The notes under the pieces are model-generated. The model made no database searches, was not told the origin of the DNA, and saw only the letters and a list, made by a program, of their open reading frames with translations. Below, one piece after another: positions 53,837 through 62,757 of a stretch of DNA of 64,000 bases. How positions within the stretch are numbered: position 1 is the first letter of the stretch; each line of letters begins with the position of its first letter. A program made the translations under genes and the position numbers. This DNA is from Halorubrum salipaludis. GTDB lineage: Archaea; Halobacteriota; Halobacteria; Halobacteriales; Haloferacaceae. The stretch covers positions 1 through 64,000 of the forward strand of contig NZ_NSKC01000011.1 of NCBI RefSeq assembly GCF_002286985.1, written 5' to 3'.

Positions 53837-54098
53837 AGTAGCTCTATTTGATTCTAAGTTGGAATTCTATTCTCGAACATCAGTCACTCTTGTGGGCCTT
53901 ATTCCGCGCCCCCTTATTTGGAGAGATGTCATGAACACTTTCTGTCGTTCGCAACTTAACCTGCCGCGGCTGATTCGGCCACTAAATCCCCCTTTTCTTC
54001 CCGTAGGAAAGTCTCTCCTTCGGGCGGTTCTTTAATTGAAATATTACTTTCACTCCAGTCACGTCAATATTATTTGAAAGCAATACGTTCAATGGGTT

Positions 54099-54371
54099 GT
54101 GACTGTTTACCAGATCACGTATACGCTGAACAGTCCTGGACAAGATTATGAACAGTTGTATGACGCAATAGAGGCGCTCGGAGATTCCGTCCACCCTCTT
54201 GACGACTGTTGGTTCGTGGAGACTACAGAGTCAGCAGATGATATTCGAGACACACTAAGCGAAAACACAGGTTCCAATGATTCGATCATCGTGACAAAAA
54301 AGAGTGAGTCAGGGGTGACATGGGCGACAAGCAACGCATCGGATGCCGGAGAGTGGCTGTCTAATCACTGA
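54099..54371 (+). CDS. SinR-like small protein
   Basis: A 90-residue protein from a GTG start. YQITYTLNSPGQDYEQLYDAIEALGDSVHPLDDCWFVET followed by IRDTLSENTGSNDSIIVTKK matches the small ferredoxin-like SinR family, which has the same fold type as Cas2 and GhoS-like proteins. No partner gene is adjacent. An RNA-binding or toxin-antitoxin-like role is possible. The preceding stretch 53837-54098 shows no gene. Confidence 0.7.
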   Translation: MTVYQITYTLNSPGQDYEQLYDAIEALGDSVHPLDDCWFVETTESADDIRDTLSENTGSNDSIIVTKKSESGVTWATSNASDAGEWLSNH

Positions 54372-54504
54372 GGCAAAATTATGTCACGACGTGCCGTCCC
54401 GTTAACGGGTATATGCCGCGACACCCGTTGGCGTCGCCGATCTGCTGAGCTCAGGTGCGACAGGCAGCCCTATCTATAAATCCCATCGGTTTGATGTATG
54501 TACT

Positions 54505-54960
54505 GTGTTAGACCAAACACCCTCCCGAGACGAGGTCCTCGAATACTTCCATACCCGCCCGTGGAGTGAATGGCGAAAACATGACGCGAACAGCTCCTAC
54601 GCTGGCGGCGATCCGAACGATCCGGTCCATCATCCCGTGTGGGTGAACAACAGCGACGTTCGGATTCGGATCGAGCAGGGCCGAACCGCTGTCAAAGACT
54701 TTCAGGAGGATTGGCTCGACGCATTTCCGAATCCAGACGCGACGAGTTACTCTTTCTGGCTCTACCTAAATGATTCGCCGATCACCCAGCGTGTTCTCGT
54801 CGGCGTCGACGGCCACCGGGCGTATCTTCCCATCCCCGATATCAGCGGTGACGACCCAGTCATCACTCCAGAAAAGGCGAAGTGGGGGCGTATCGTGACG
54901 AGCGACAGAGAGCACTTCGAGCGAGCACTCGATTACGCCGACATGGTCATTGAGGAGTAG
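54505..54960 (+). CDS. Hypothetical haloarchaeal protein
   Basis: A 151-residue soluble protein from a GTG start. It begins PSRDEVLEYFHTRPWSEWRK and has a central region with HHPVWVNNSDVRIRIEQGR. Codon use is typical. No recognised domain. It precedes the PolB2 cluster by about 190 bases but is probably separately transcribed. Confidence 0.6.
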   Translation: MLDQTPSRDEVLEYFHTRPWSEWRKHDANSSYAGGDPNDPVHHPVWVNNSDVRIRIEQGRTAVKDFQEDWLDAFPNPDATSYSFWLYLNDSPITQRVLVGVDGHRAYLPIPDISGDDPVITPEKAKWGRIVTSDREHFERALDYADMVIEE

Positions 54961-55148
54961 ACACCCAGCGACGCTATAGAGAGTATCACCCCTTAGTCCA
55001 CTTTTGAAGCTTTGAAGCGGGCCATCTCGATCAGTTCCGTCGCAACAGATCATGAATGTAGGACGGTAACCCGCCCACTCGGACTACTTCCACTTTCACC
55101 GCCCGTCCATGGCTCACCCCTTTTAGTAACCTGTCCATCTACGTGAAT

Positions 55149-55844
55149 ATGCACACGTCTCGACGACCGACCGCCGATCTGCCAGCGCTCGAACCGGGCG
55201 TCACGCTCGTCGACGTTGACGACGACCTCGGCGTCACCCCCGTACAGGCGTTGCTGCTCGATCACGTCCTGGGCGGAGATGGGTGGGTGTACTGGGTAGA
55301 CGGCGCGAACCGAGCGAATACGACCCGGCTGCGCGAACTGGCGCCAGCCGATCGGGTGCTCGATCGGATCGACGTAGCTCGGGGGTTCACGGCCCACCAA
55401 CACACGTCGCTGCTCAATCGACTCGCCGGTCGGCTCGATACTCGCGACCAGCCGTCGCTCGTCGTCGCGACCGGCCTCGACGGAATGTACCGTGGCGCCG
55501 ATATCGAGGGTGAGCTCGCGACCCAGATGTTCATTCACGCGATTGCGTCACTCGCGAGAATTGCTCGCATCCACGACGTGCCGGTCGTCGTCACCCGGTG
55601 TCGTGAGGACGAGTTCTCGCGGCCGCTCCGGCGCGCTGCGGGGACGCACCTCCAGTGCCGGGCGACGCCGCTCGGACCACGGTTCGAGGACGCAGCGGGC
55701 GACATGGAGACGCTCGTCTACCACACGGATGACGGCTGGATGCAGACGACGCTGGCGTACTGGCAGGAGGTCCTCAAACACCGGGCTCGGATGTACAAAG
55801 CACCGACACTCGAACGCACGGCCGGCGTCGTGGGGGTGCAGTAA
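55149..55844 (+). CDS. RecA-superfamily-like protein without Walker A, PolB2 cluster
   Basis: A 231-residue protein with the order of a RecA/RadB core. VQALLLDHVLGGDGWVYWVDGANR stands where strand 1 and Walker A should be, but no GxxxxGKT is present. QPSLVVATGLDGMY fits the Walker B strand and VPVVVTRCRED a later strand. ATP binding is therefore doubtful. Its stop directly abuts the ATG of the next gene, and the PolB gene follows. Archaeal PolB2 genes are known to be linked to RecA-like genes of this kind. Confidence 0.72.
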   Translation: MHTSRRPTADLPALEPGVTLVDVDDDLGVTPVQALLLDHVLGGDGWVYWVDGANRANTTRLRELAPADRVLDRIDVARGFTAHQHTSLLNRLAGRLDTRDQPSLVVATGLDGMYRGADIEGELATQMFIHAIASLARIARIHDVPVVVTRCREDEFSRPLRRAAGTHLQCRATPLGPRFEDAAGDMETLVYHTDDGWMQTTLAYWQEVLKHRARMYKAPTLERTAGVVGVQ

Positions 55845-56102
55845 ATGGGCCGGACGAACCCGACCTACCGCGATCGGCTTGGGGCGATTGAAGACGAGTG
55901 GGGTGCGTATCGCCGAGCGCTCCGTCGACGCGATCAGGAGACCTTCGATCGGCTGTTCGTGTACGCTCGCGACCATTCGGACGCCGCGGACACGCTCAAT
56001 CACTCGGACCCACTCGCGCCGGTGTGGATGGCGATCGCGCTCGAACAGGACCGGCGGATCAGCGAACTGGAGGCGCAGGTCGACGAACTCACTGACGGGT
56101 AG
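55845..56102 (+). CDS. Small conserved protein of the PolB2 cluster
   Basis: An 85-residue acidic, helical protein (RLGAIEDEWGAYRRALRRRDQETFDRLFVYARDH) with a C-terminal coiled-coil-like stretch (EQDRRISELEAQVDEL). It starts immediately after the RecA-like stop and ends two bases before the polymerase start. Probably a bridging subunit between the two (inference). Confidence 0.75.
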   Translation: MGRTNPTYRDRLGAIEDEWGAYRRALRRRDQETFDRLFVYARDHSDAADTLNHSDPLAPVWMAIALEQDRRISELEAQVDELTDG

Positions 56103-56104
56103 CC

Positions 56105-58297
56105 GTGACCCTCACGCTGGACTATCTCGGGGACGGTCGCCTTGCTCAGTGGACGCTCACATCCGATGGCGTCGCTCGCGAGGTCCACGACGACTACCGA
56201 CCGACGCTCTTCGTCGGTGACGCACCGGACGACCTGTACGGGCGGAGGGGCGGGCCTGAGCCGACACCGCCGAGCCGGGATGGTCTCTCGGACGTACTGA
56301 ACGAGCTCCGGTCGTTTCTCAACGGGCAACAGGCGGTCGCCGGCCTTGACGTCGAGTCGCACCGGCAGACGTTCCGGACGGATGCCCGCCCACTCCTCCG
56401 TGTTGACGCCGCGTCGATCGAGGCTGTTCGGACGGTCGCGAAACGGGTTCGGCAGTTCGACCAGCCGGACACGTTCACCTGCTACAACGTGGACTTCACG
56501 CGACAACTGCGGTTCTGCCTCGAAACAGACACGCCGGCCGCGCCCGACCGATCGATTCGTGACCTCCGAACGCTTCGACTGAAGTTTCCCAGCCATGAAT
56601 CTGGGATCGAGTCGCTTCCACAGCTCACCGTCGACGGCGAGCGGGTCGGCTCGTCGCCTCACGAGGTCCTCGATGGCGTCCAGACAGCAATCGACGAGCG
56701 CGATCCCGACGTGCTCGTCGTCTCGACCGCCGACCTGATCCCGTTGTTGTTCGAGGCCGCCGACGCGTACGGAGTCGAACTCGAATTCGGCCGCCGGTCG
56801 GGGTACACCAAACTCGCCGGCGAGTCGACGTACACCTCCTACCGGAACGTGGGCCACTCCCCGGCCCGATATGCGGTCCCCGGCCGCGTCATCATCAATG
56901 AGTCCAACTCGTTTTTCTATCACGAGTCCGGGCTGGAGGGCTGTCTCGACCTCGTGGGACGCTCCGGGTTGCCGCTGCAAGAACTCGGCTGGGCCTCTAT
57001 CGGCCGGGTTTTGACGGCCATGCAGATTCGCGAAGCCCGGTCGCGTGATGTCCTGGTTCCGTGGCGAGCGTGGCGCCCGGAGCTGTTCAAATCGGCGTCG
57101 ACACTCGATGCCGCCGACCGCGGCGGGACCACCTTCGCCCCCGATGTCGGCCTTCACGAGGACGTGTACGAACTCGACTTCGCATCGCTGTATCCGAATA
57201 TCATCCGAACGCGGAATATCTCACCCGAGACGGTCCGGTGCGGCTGTTGTGACACCGACGACGTGCCGGGGCTCGGCTACTCGATCTGCGACCACGACGG
57301 GTATCTCCCCGAGGTGCTTGCCCCGCTTATCGACGCCCGGAGTGAGATCAAAACGGAGATCCCCGATGCCGACGGCGAGGAACGCGAGCGGCTGGAGGCC
57401 GCTTCGTCTGCAATCAAGTGGATATTGGTGTCATGCTTCGGGTATCAGGGCTTCTCGAACGCCAAATTCGGGCGGATCGAGTGTCACGAAGCAATCAACG
57501 CGTTCGCCCGTAAGATCCTCCTCGACGCGAAGGCCGCACTGGAGGACGCGGGGTGGCGGGTCGTCCACGGGATAGTCGACTCGATCTGGGTGACGCCCGC
57601 CGAGGGTCGCGAGCAACGTCCGCTGGAGGAGGTAGCGGAGGAGGTGAGCGCTGAGGTCGGAATCGACCTTGAGTACGAGTGTGCGTTCGACTGGGTGGCG
57701 TTCTGTCCGATGCGGAACTCCGACTCGGGGGCGTTGACTCGCTACTTCGGGAAGCGACGTGGAGAGGAGTATCCCGAGGCCGGACTCGGCGACGCGATCA
57801 AAACCCGCGGCATCGAGGGACGGCAGCGATCGACATCGGCATGGGTCGAGGACGTACAGAGCGAGGCGCTCCGCGTGTTCGACGAGACGCGATCGCCGGA
57901 AGCGGTGTGTGACGTGCTCCGGCGCCGGCTCCGAGCGTTACGGGAGGGTGAAGTCGATCCGACCGGGCTGATCGTCGACAACCGGGTCTCGAAGGACGTG
58001 GACGAGTACTCGATGGAGACGCTCACCGTGGCCGCGCTGAAACGCGCTCGGATCAAGGGTGCCGGGTTGGCGCCGGGACAGACCGTCCGGTACGTTGTCG
58101 TCGACGCCGACGCTCGCGGCGCGTCACGGGTCCGATTGGAGTACGAGGACCTCGGGCGGTACGACACTGGGTGGTACGAGGACGCCGCCGTGCGCGCCAT
58201 CGAGAGCGTGCTCGCAGCGGTCGGGTGGCGCGAGGGAGAGATTCGGCAGTACCTCAGTGGAACGAGCGACGAGACGTTGGCAAGGTTCATGGATTGA
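56105..58297 (+). CDS. polB2: Family B DNA polymerase of the PolB2 type
   Basis: A 730-residue polymerase from a GTG start. Motif A is intact (YELDFASLYPNII, near residue 355), and the motif B region (AIKWILVSCFGYQGFSNAKFG) is recognisable. Motif C reads HGIVDSIW (near 488) instead of YGDTDS, keeping only the second Asp. The N-terminal exonuclease region is eroded, with no clear ExoI-ExoII-ExoIII set. PolB2 proteins were long thought inactive, though lesion-bypass activity has been reported for crenarchaeal members. Probably a damage-tolerance polymerase working with the two upstream proteins. Confidence 0.85.
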   Translation: MTLTLDYLGDGRLAQWTLTSDGVAREVHDDYRPTLFVGDAPDDLYGRRGGPEPTPPSRDGLSDVLNELRSFLNGQQAVAGLDVESHRQTFRTDARPLLRVDAASIEAVRTVAKRVRQFDQPDTFTCYNVDFTRQLRFCLETDTPAAPDRSIRDLRTLRLKFPSHESGIESLPQLTVDGERVGSSPHEVLDGVQTAIDERDPDVLVVSTADLIPLLFEAADAYGVELEFGRRSGYTKLAGESTYTSYRNVGHSPARYAVPGRVIINESNSFFYHESGLEGCLDLVGRSGLPLQELGWASIGRVLTAMQIREARSRDVLVPWRAWRPELFKSASTLDAADRGGTTFAPDVGLHEDVYELDFASLYPNIIRTRNISPETVRCGCCDTDDVPGLGYSICDHDGYLPEVLAPLIDARSEIKTEIPDADGEERERLEAASSAIKWILVSCFGYQGFSNAKFGRIECHEAINAFARKILLDAKAALEDAGWRVVHGIVDSIWVTPAEGREQRPLEEVAEEVSAEVGIDLEYECAFDWVAFCPMRNSDSGALTRYFGKRRGEEYPEAGLGDAIKTRGIEGRQRSTSAWVEDVQSEALRVFDETRSPEAVCDVLRRRLRALREGEVDPTGLIVDNRVSKDVDEYSMETLTVAALKRARIKGAGLAPGQTVRYVVVDADARGASRVRLEYEDLGRYDTGWYEDAAVRAIESVLAAVGWREGEIRQYLSGTSDETLARFMD

Positions 58298-58890
58298 TGA
58301 CGTTCCGGCGAACATGGGCTAGAGTTGTCACTAGCCCCTTTTACCTACGAGAATGGGCTCTGGATAAACGCGCCTGTAGTAGGCCAGCACGACCAACACG
58401 ACCCACAATCAGCCAGTAGTCCGGTGCGCTCGGCGGTTACGTCGACCGCGGGGGAGTACCGAAAGCGAATCGCCCAGTAGTCTCGCAAATCTTGTCGTCG
58501 CGACGAGACGCCGCGGCTTGGTACCGCGACCGTCGCCGACCCGCGACCGAGGCGACCGGACCAACGTCGAGGGAAAACTCGCCGTCGACGGCACCGACGA
58601 CGCGCCCGGAACGCTGGTGCGAGTGGCGATCCACGATCTACAGCGAGCCCCTCGTACCCGGCAGAAAGTGTCGCGGTGCAACCCCGACGACGCTGTTGCC
58701 GGCGCTTGTGCGGATGGGATCGTTCATGGCGGGCAGTCGCAGTCGTGCGGTCGGGCCGGGTGTTTCAACACGGAGAGGGCGTCGTGTACGGTGTTAAGCG
58801 TGTTGTCGACGTGGACCCTAACTCTTTAAGACCATTCCGTGAATAGGCAGGATTGGTTGTAGGTGGAGACGCCCTAGTTGGCGCGCTCCA
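58298..58890. other. GC-rich region without a recognised gene
   Basis: A plus-strand frame at 58518-58829 (TTG start) has G/C-rich third positions and reads NVEGKLAVDGTDDAPGTLVR, then CNPDDAVAGACADGIVHGG. It could be a gene remnant or a small unrecognised gene. Other frames look random. A 19-bp repeat copy lies at 58855-58873. Confidence 0.35.
58855..58873 (+). repeat. 19-bp direct repeat, copy 1
   Basis: GGTTGTAGGTGGAGACGCC, repeated with one mismatch at 59088-59106. The pair brackets the 53-residue gene. Confidence 0.6.
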
Positions 58891-59052
58891 CTACCTCATC
58901 CCGATGAGCCGCGCGGCCAGCATGACGATCTCGGCCGTCATCTTGATCGTCCGCAGCACGTCGAGGGTGTGCGGAGACTTGTCGTCCCCATCTGACTCGT
59001 CGTCGGTGTCGGCGTCGTCGGCCGACTCGATCTTGTCATCGTTGCCACTCAT
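58891..59052 (-). CDS. 53-residue acidic hypothetical protein
   Basis: ATG at 59052. The first half is almost all Asp/Glu/Ser (ESADDADTDDESDGDDK), the second an amphipathic helix (LDVLRTIKMTAEIVMLAARLIGMR). It is flanked by the 19-bp direct repeats. Function unknown. Confidence 0.5.
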   Translation of the reverse strand: MSGNDDKIESADDADTDDESDGDDKSPHTLDVLRTIKMTAEIVMLAARLIGMR

Positions 59053-59087
59053 GAAGCGGGCTGATGCGAGGAACAGGAACGAACGGT

Positions 59088-59106
59088 GGTTGTAGGCGGA
59101 GACGCC
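59088..59106 (+). repeat. 19-bp direct repeat, copy 2
   Basis: GGTTGTAGGCGGAGACGCC, one mismatch to 58855-58873. It lies just upstream of the start of the small acidic gene. Confidence 0.6.
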
Positions 59107-59200
59107 CCGTTCCTCGTGCACAACCCTATGTCAGTATCACCTAAAAAGGCACCCGATCGGACCGGCACGGAAACGGCTATATCGAGTAGCTTGCAGGTCG

Positions 59201-59956
59201 CTACCTGTCGGCCAGGTCGTCGTACTTGTCGAGGACCATATCGAGGTACTCGTCAGTCATCCGGCGGGGGTTCTGGACAGTGTGAAAGTCGTCGAGGATG
59301 AACGCAACCTGATCGCGATCGTCGTCACTGACTGCGTCCGTCGGCGAGGCGCCGCCCGTGGTCGCGTTTTCGTAAATCGTGAGAAAAACCGGTCGGAGGT
59401 CGACTTCGGAGATGACGTTATAGGTGTACGAGTTGGCGTCGTACCGGATGAAGATCCACCGGATGCTGTCCGTCGCGAACCCGTAGTCAGACTCAAACTC
59501 GCGCTGACTCAATCACGATTTGACCTGATCGAGACCGTGGCCGCGTTTTTCGAGCGGCTTATTCAGCGACTCGGCTTCGATCAAGAGCCGAGAGGAGTCG
59601 ATATTTGGGATATCGCGAAGTGAAACCGCGTAGTCCGCCTGCTCGCCCCGAGTTGTCGAAAAGTCGCCGACCTCAGAACCGTAATCGGTGTACCCGAGCC
59701 TGTTCAACAACGGCTCGATCACTCGATCCCGTGTGATCGGTTCGGGATCGAGGCGATCCTGAGAATACTCCGACTTGAGGATGTACGAGCCGGGGTCAGA
59801 GATAAACACACCGTCGAGAATGTCGTCGTCGATCTGATCGCGAAGCCGACGAATCGAGTCGGCGATCGTCTCGATGAGCGCGTCTTCGTCCTCGCGGGTG
59901 ACCTCGGTCTCGAAGTCGTCAAAGTCAAATTCAGTCTGAACGTCCCGAGCCGACAT
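59201..59956 (-). pseudogene. PD-(D/E)XK nuclease-like protein split by an in-frame TGA
   Basis: One continuous minus-strand frame of 252 codons with TGA at 59513-59515. Residues 1-147 contain RVIEPLLNRLGYTDYGSEV, then ADYAVSL and SRLLIEAESLNKPL, the D...ExE/K pattern of the type I restriction HsdR N-terminus. After the stop it continues LSQREFESDYGFATDSIRWIFIRYD. A Trp at the stop (TGG to TGA) would fit. The protein is probably a stand-alone nuclease-like domain. It is divergent from the helicase at 60088. If the stop is real, the gene is inactivated or needs read-through. Confidence 0.78.
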
Positions 59957-60087
59957 GATGCTTGTCCGGTTCTACCGCCCGTAACTCCTCTCCAATGGCG
60001 ATCGACGAAGCACGAACAAGGTAATTCGATTTGCCAATTGGGGTAGTATTTTTATCAGATGGCGCGCATTCTTAGCACAATTCATTA

Positions 60088-62451
60088 ATGGCTGATATTC
60101 CAGATGGTCTCTCCCACTCCAGTGTTGAGCGGGTTGAATCACTACTTCAGCGGAAAGGGTTTGACTCGGTGAATGAAACCCAGGCGGCTTTCCTCAAGGC
60201 AGATGGAATGAATGAGGGAAACACCCTGCTCTGCGCAGAGACTGGGAATGGGAAGACATTCTGTGCTGAAACTGTTGTGCAACGGGCGCTTGAAAACGGG
60301 AAGTCAGTTGCGTATCTCGTCCCAAGTGTCTCTCTCACGAACGGGAAGTACGAGTCCATCAGCGAATGGCTGGACGGAGGATATACGCTGGCCAATGCCA
60401 CGTGGGGTGACACAGCTGGCTACCAGCATGCTGATGTGATCGTTGCGACCTTCGACTCGTATTATGAAGCAGCGATTCGCGGTGTTGGCCTCGGTGTGGA
60501 TACGCTCATTTTCGATGACTTCCACGAGATATACTCAGACTTTCGCGGAGATACCATCGAAAAATGCCTGACTATCGCCCGGCAGAATGGGGCTGAGATC
60601 TTTGCGAACAGTGCGACGGTTGGGAATCCTGATGAAATTGCTCGTTGGTTAGAGTCAGATCTTGTCATCAGCCCTGCGAAGCGAGGCGTTCCGATCGTTG
60701 AAAGACCGGTGAAGAAAGGTGATTCACGGAAGTCCTATGGCGAGTTCATCGGCGATCTGATCATGGATAACCGAGAGGTGGGCCCGTTCATGATATTCAA
60801 TTTCTCGACGTCAAATGCTCAGACTCGGGCGCTGCGGATCAAAGATAACTGTCGGTTCGAGCGACCCGATACAGACTACCGGGCAAAGGTTGAGGCCGCA
60901 GTCGATACTGTTCTCACAAGTACCCACCATGATTTGATCAGCTGTCTGGAGAACGGAGTTGCGTTTCACTATGCCGGGCTCGAGAACTCTATCAAAGAGC
61001 TCGTAGAGGAAGGGGTCAAGAACGGCGACATCAAGTGTATCTCCTGTACGACCACGCTCGCGTACGGGTTCGACTCACCCATTCAATCAGTCATTGTTGC
61101 TGACCTCGCTCGCTTTGGGCAGTTTATTGGAAAGTATGAGTACATACAATGGATCGGTCGGGCTGGCCGGGGTGGAGATATGGAGGAGGCGTATGCTTAC
61201 CCCATCTACACAGACGAAGAGGCCGAAGAGTACTTTGAGTTCGGAACGCCAGTCGAAGAGAAATCGCTTGAATCAATTGGGTCGCACTTCGGCCCTGTAC
61301 CCGACGACTTCCCGAGTGATGAATACATTTCGAACGCAGAGAACGCCGACACGAATCTCCGCTGGCTCCTGATTGAACTTGTCGTCAGTGGGTGGAATAC
61401 ACTCGACGAGTTGATCGAGTTCGTTTCGATGACGCTGTACGGGTTCTATCAGGGCACGTCGATGTCAGCGACTCCGACTCTCGGTAATGATGAGGTCGCC
61501 CAGAAGGTCATTCGATTCACAGAGGAACTCGACGAGAAGGGCTTCATCAACTACCAGTCGGACAATCAGATTACACCAACTGAACTTGGCGAGGCTGTCT
61601 TCGAGTACGACCATGCGACCCGGCTTGAACCAACGCCTGACGCGCTCAAGGGTGTTGTCAGGATGCTCGAGAACTACCACCCGATCTCGCCCGAACGGTT
61701 AATCAAAGAGTTCGCGACGGTCTCATACACGTGCGATCTTGGGGAGTCTCACAGTGAGGATAATCCGTTGTGGGAGTTACTGGAGAGACACGGCTACGAA
61801 CAGTCCAACTCGTCGATGACGGCAGCCGTAATGACGTGGCTCTGGTGTCAGGGTATCAATGCGGACTTGATCGAAGATCGAGCAGATATCGACGTGGCGC
61901 ATCTCTCTACAACTGCTAGCAATCTCTCTGAAGCGATTGGGGCGATCGGTGAGCTGTACAACGCAACACCACATGAAGAACCGGTGTGGGTAGAGACGTT
62001 TACTCAGCAGCTTGCGGATGGGGTAACGGTGAAAGATCTCCATCTGACGTCCTACGATGGAATCGCTCGGGGACGGGTGATGGCGCTCGAAGATCAGATA
62101 CAGACCGCGTGGTCAGGCCTCGACAAGGATATGCCACCGGGTCACGCTACAACCATCGAAAAACTGGCCTTCCAACAGAAGCAGGCTCCGTCAGGCTTCG
62201 AGGAAAATATCGTTCTCAGCGCAGACCACATCTCGACTGGGACAGCACCGACTGTTGTCGAAGCGGTGAAAGACTGGACAGCCGGTGACTCCGGAGAGCT
62301 GACTCAACCGCCGATTTCCGAATCTGGTCGTAACTTCCTTAATTTCGGCAATTCGTCCGGGACGATCGAGATGCCGCAGTCTGCGAGTGAGTCTACGGAA
62401 TCAAGCTCTCGTGATACGACACGTGGAACGTCACTTGATGACTTCGTGTAA
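60088..62451 (+). CDS. Divergent Ski2-like superfamily 2 helicase
   Basis: A 787-residue helicase. The Q-motif region FDSVNETQAAFL precedes motif I (AETGNGKT, near residue 51). Motif II reads DDFHE (near 144) rather than DEAH/DEVH. NSATVGNP is motif III, TTLAYGFDSP is motif V and QWIGRAGRGG (near 357) is motif VI. The C-terminal 350 residues hold winged-helix and helical parts as in Hel308, plus a Ser/Thr-rich tail. It is divergent from the nuclease-like gene and near an integrase and PolB2. A role in recombination, replication-fork processing or element defence is possible. Confidence 0.85.
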   Translation: MADIPDGLSHSSVERVESLLQRKGFDSVNETQAAFLKADGMNEGNTLLCAETGNGKTFCAETVVQRALENGKSVAYLVPSVSLTNGKYESISEWLDGGYTLANATWGDTAGYQHADVIVATFDSYYEAAIRGVGLGVDTLIFDDFHEIYSDFRGDTIEKCLTIARQNGAEIFANSATVGNPDEIARWLESDLVISPAKRGVPIVERPVKKGDSRKSYGEFIGDLIMDNREVGPFMIFNFSTSNAQTRALRIKDNCRFERPDTDYRAKVEAAVDTVLTSTHHDLISCLENGVAFHYAGLENSIKELVEEGVKNGDIKCISCTTTLAYGFDSPIQSVIVADLARFGQFIGKYEYIQWIGRAGRGGDMEEAYAYPIYTDEEAEEYFEFGTPVEEKSLESIGSHFGPVPDDFPSDEYISNAENADTNLRWLLIELVVSGWNTLDELIEFVSMTLYGFYQGTSMSATPTLGNDEVAQKVIRFTEELDEKGFINYQSDNQITPTELGEAVFEYDHATRLEPTPDALKGVVRMLENYHPISPERLIKEFATVSYTCDLGESHSEDNPLWELLERHGYEQSNSSMTAAVMTWLWCQGINADLIEDRADIDVAHLSTTASNLSEAIGAIGELYNATPHEEPVWVETFTQQLADGVTVKDLHLTSYDGIARGRVMALEDQIQTAWSGLDKDMPPGHATTIEKLAFQQKQAPSGFEENIVLSADHISTGTAPTVVEAVKDWTAGDSGELTQPPISESGRNFLNFGNSSGTIEMPQSASESTESSSRDTTRGTSLDDFV

Positions 62452-62757
62452 AGAGTATCATTGTCTGAACTCACGAGGGACTCGTGAATCAGTATCCGCC
62501 CACTCACCTACCACATGAGCAAGCAGTGTCTCGGGGTCAATCCCTGGAGATGAGTCCCACAATGCGCTTGCTAGGGGAATTCTTCATCGAGATGGTGGCT
62601 GTAGGTTCTTCATCTTGAAATCCGACCGGGCAACAAACTGCCCGGCGAGTTCGGCTAACTTTCGAGTCCGCTGGGTATCGGCCAGATTGTGCTGACAGAT
62701 TAGAACCCATTCTACTACTCTCGGTGAGTGAAAAGAGATCGAGGAGAAAACCCCTTT
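62452..62757. other. Intergenic, no gene seen
   Basis: Between the helicase and the convergent integrase I see no convincing ORF, tRNA or repeat. An attachment site could lie here but none is identifiable by eye. Confidence 0.45.

Noticed and set aside
56000-57157. 385-residue minus-strand frame opposite PolB2
   Set aside because: Shadow frame; the plus strand shows polymerase motifs throughout.
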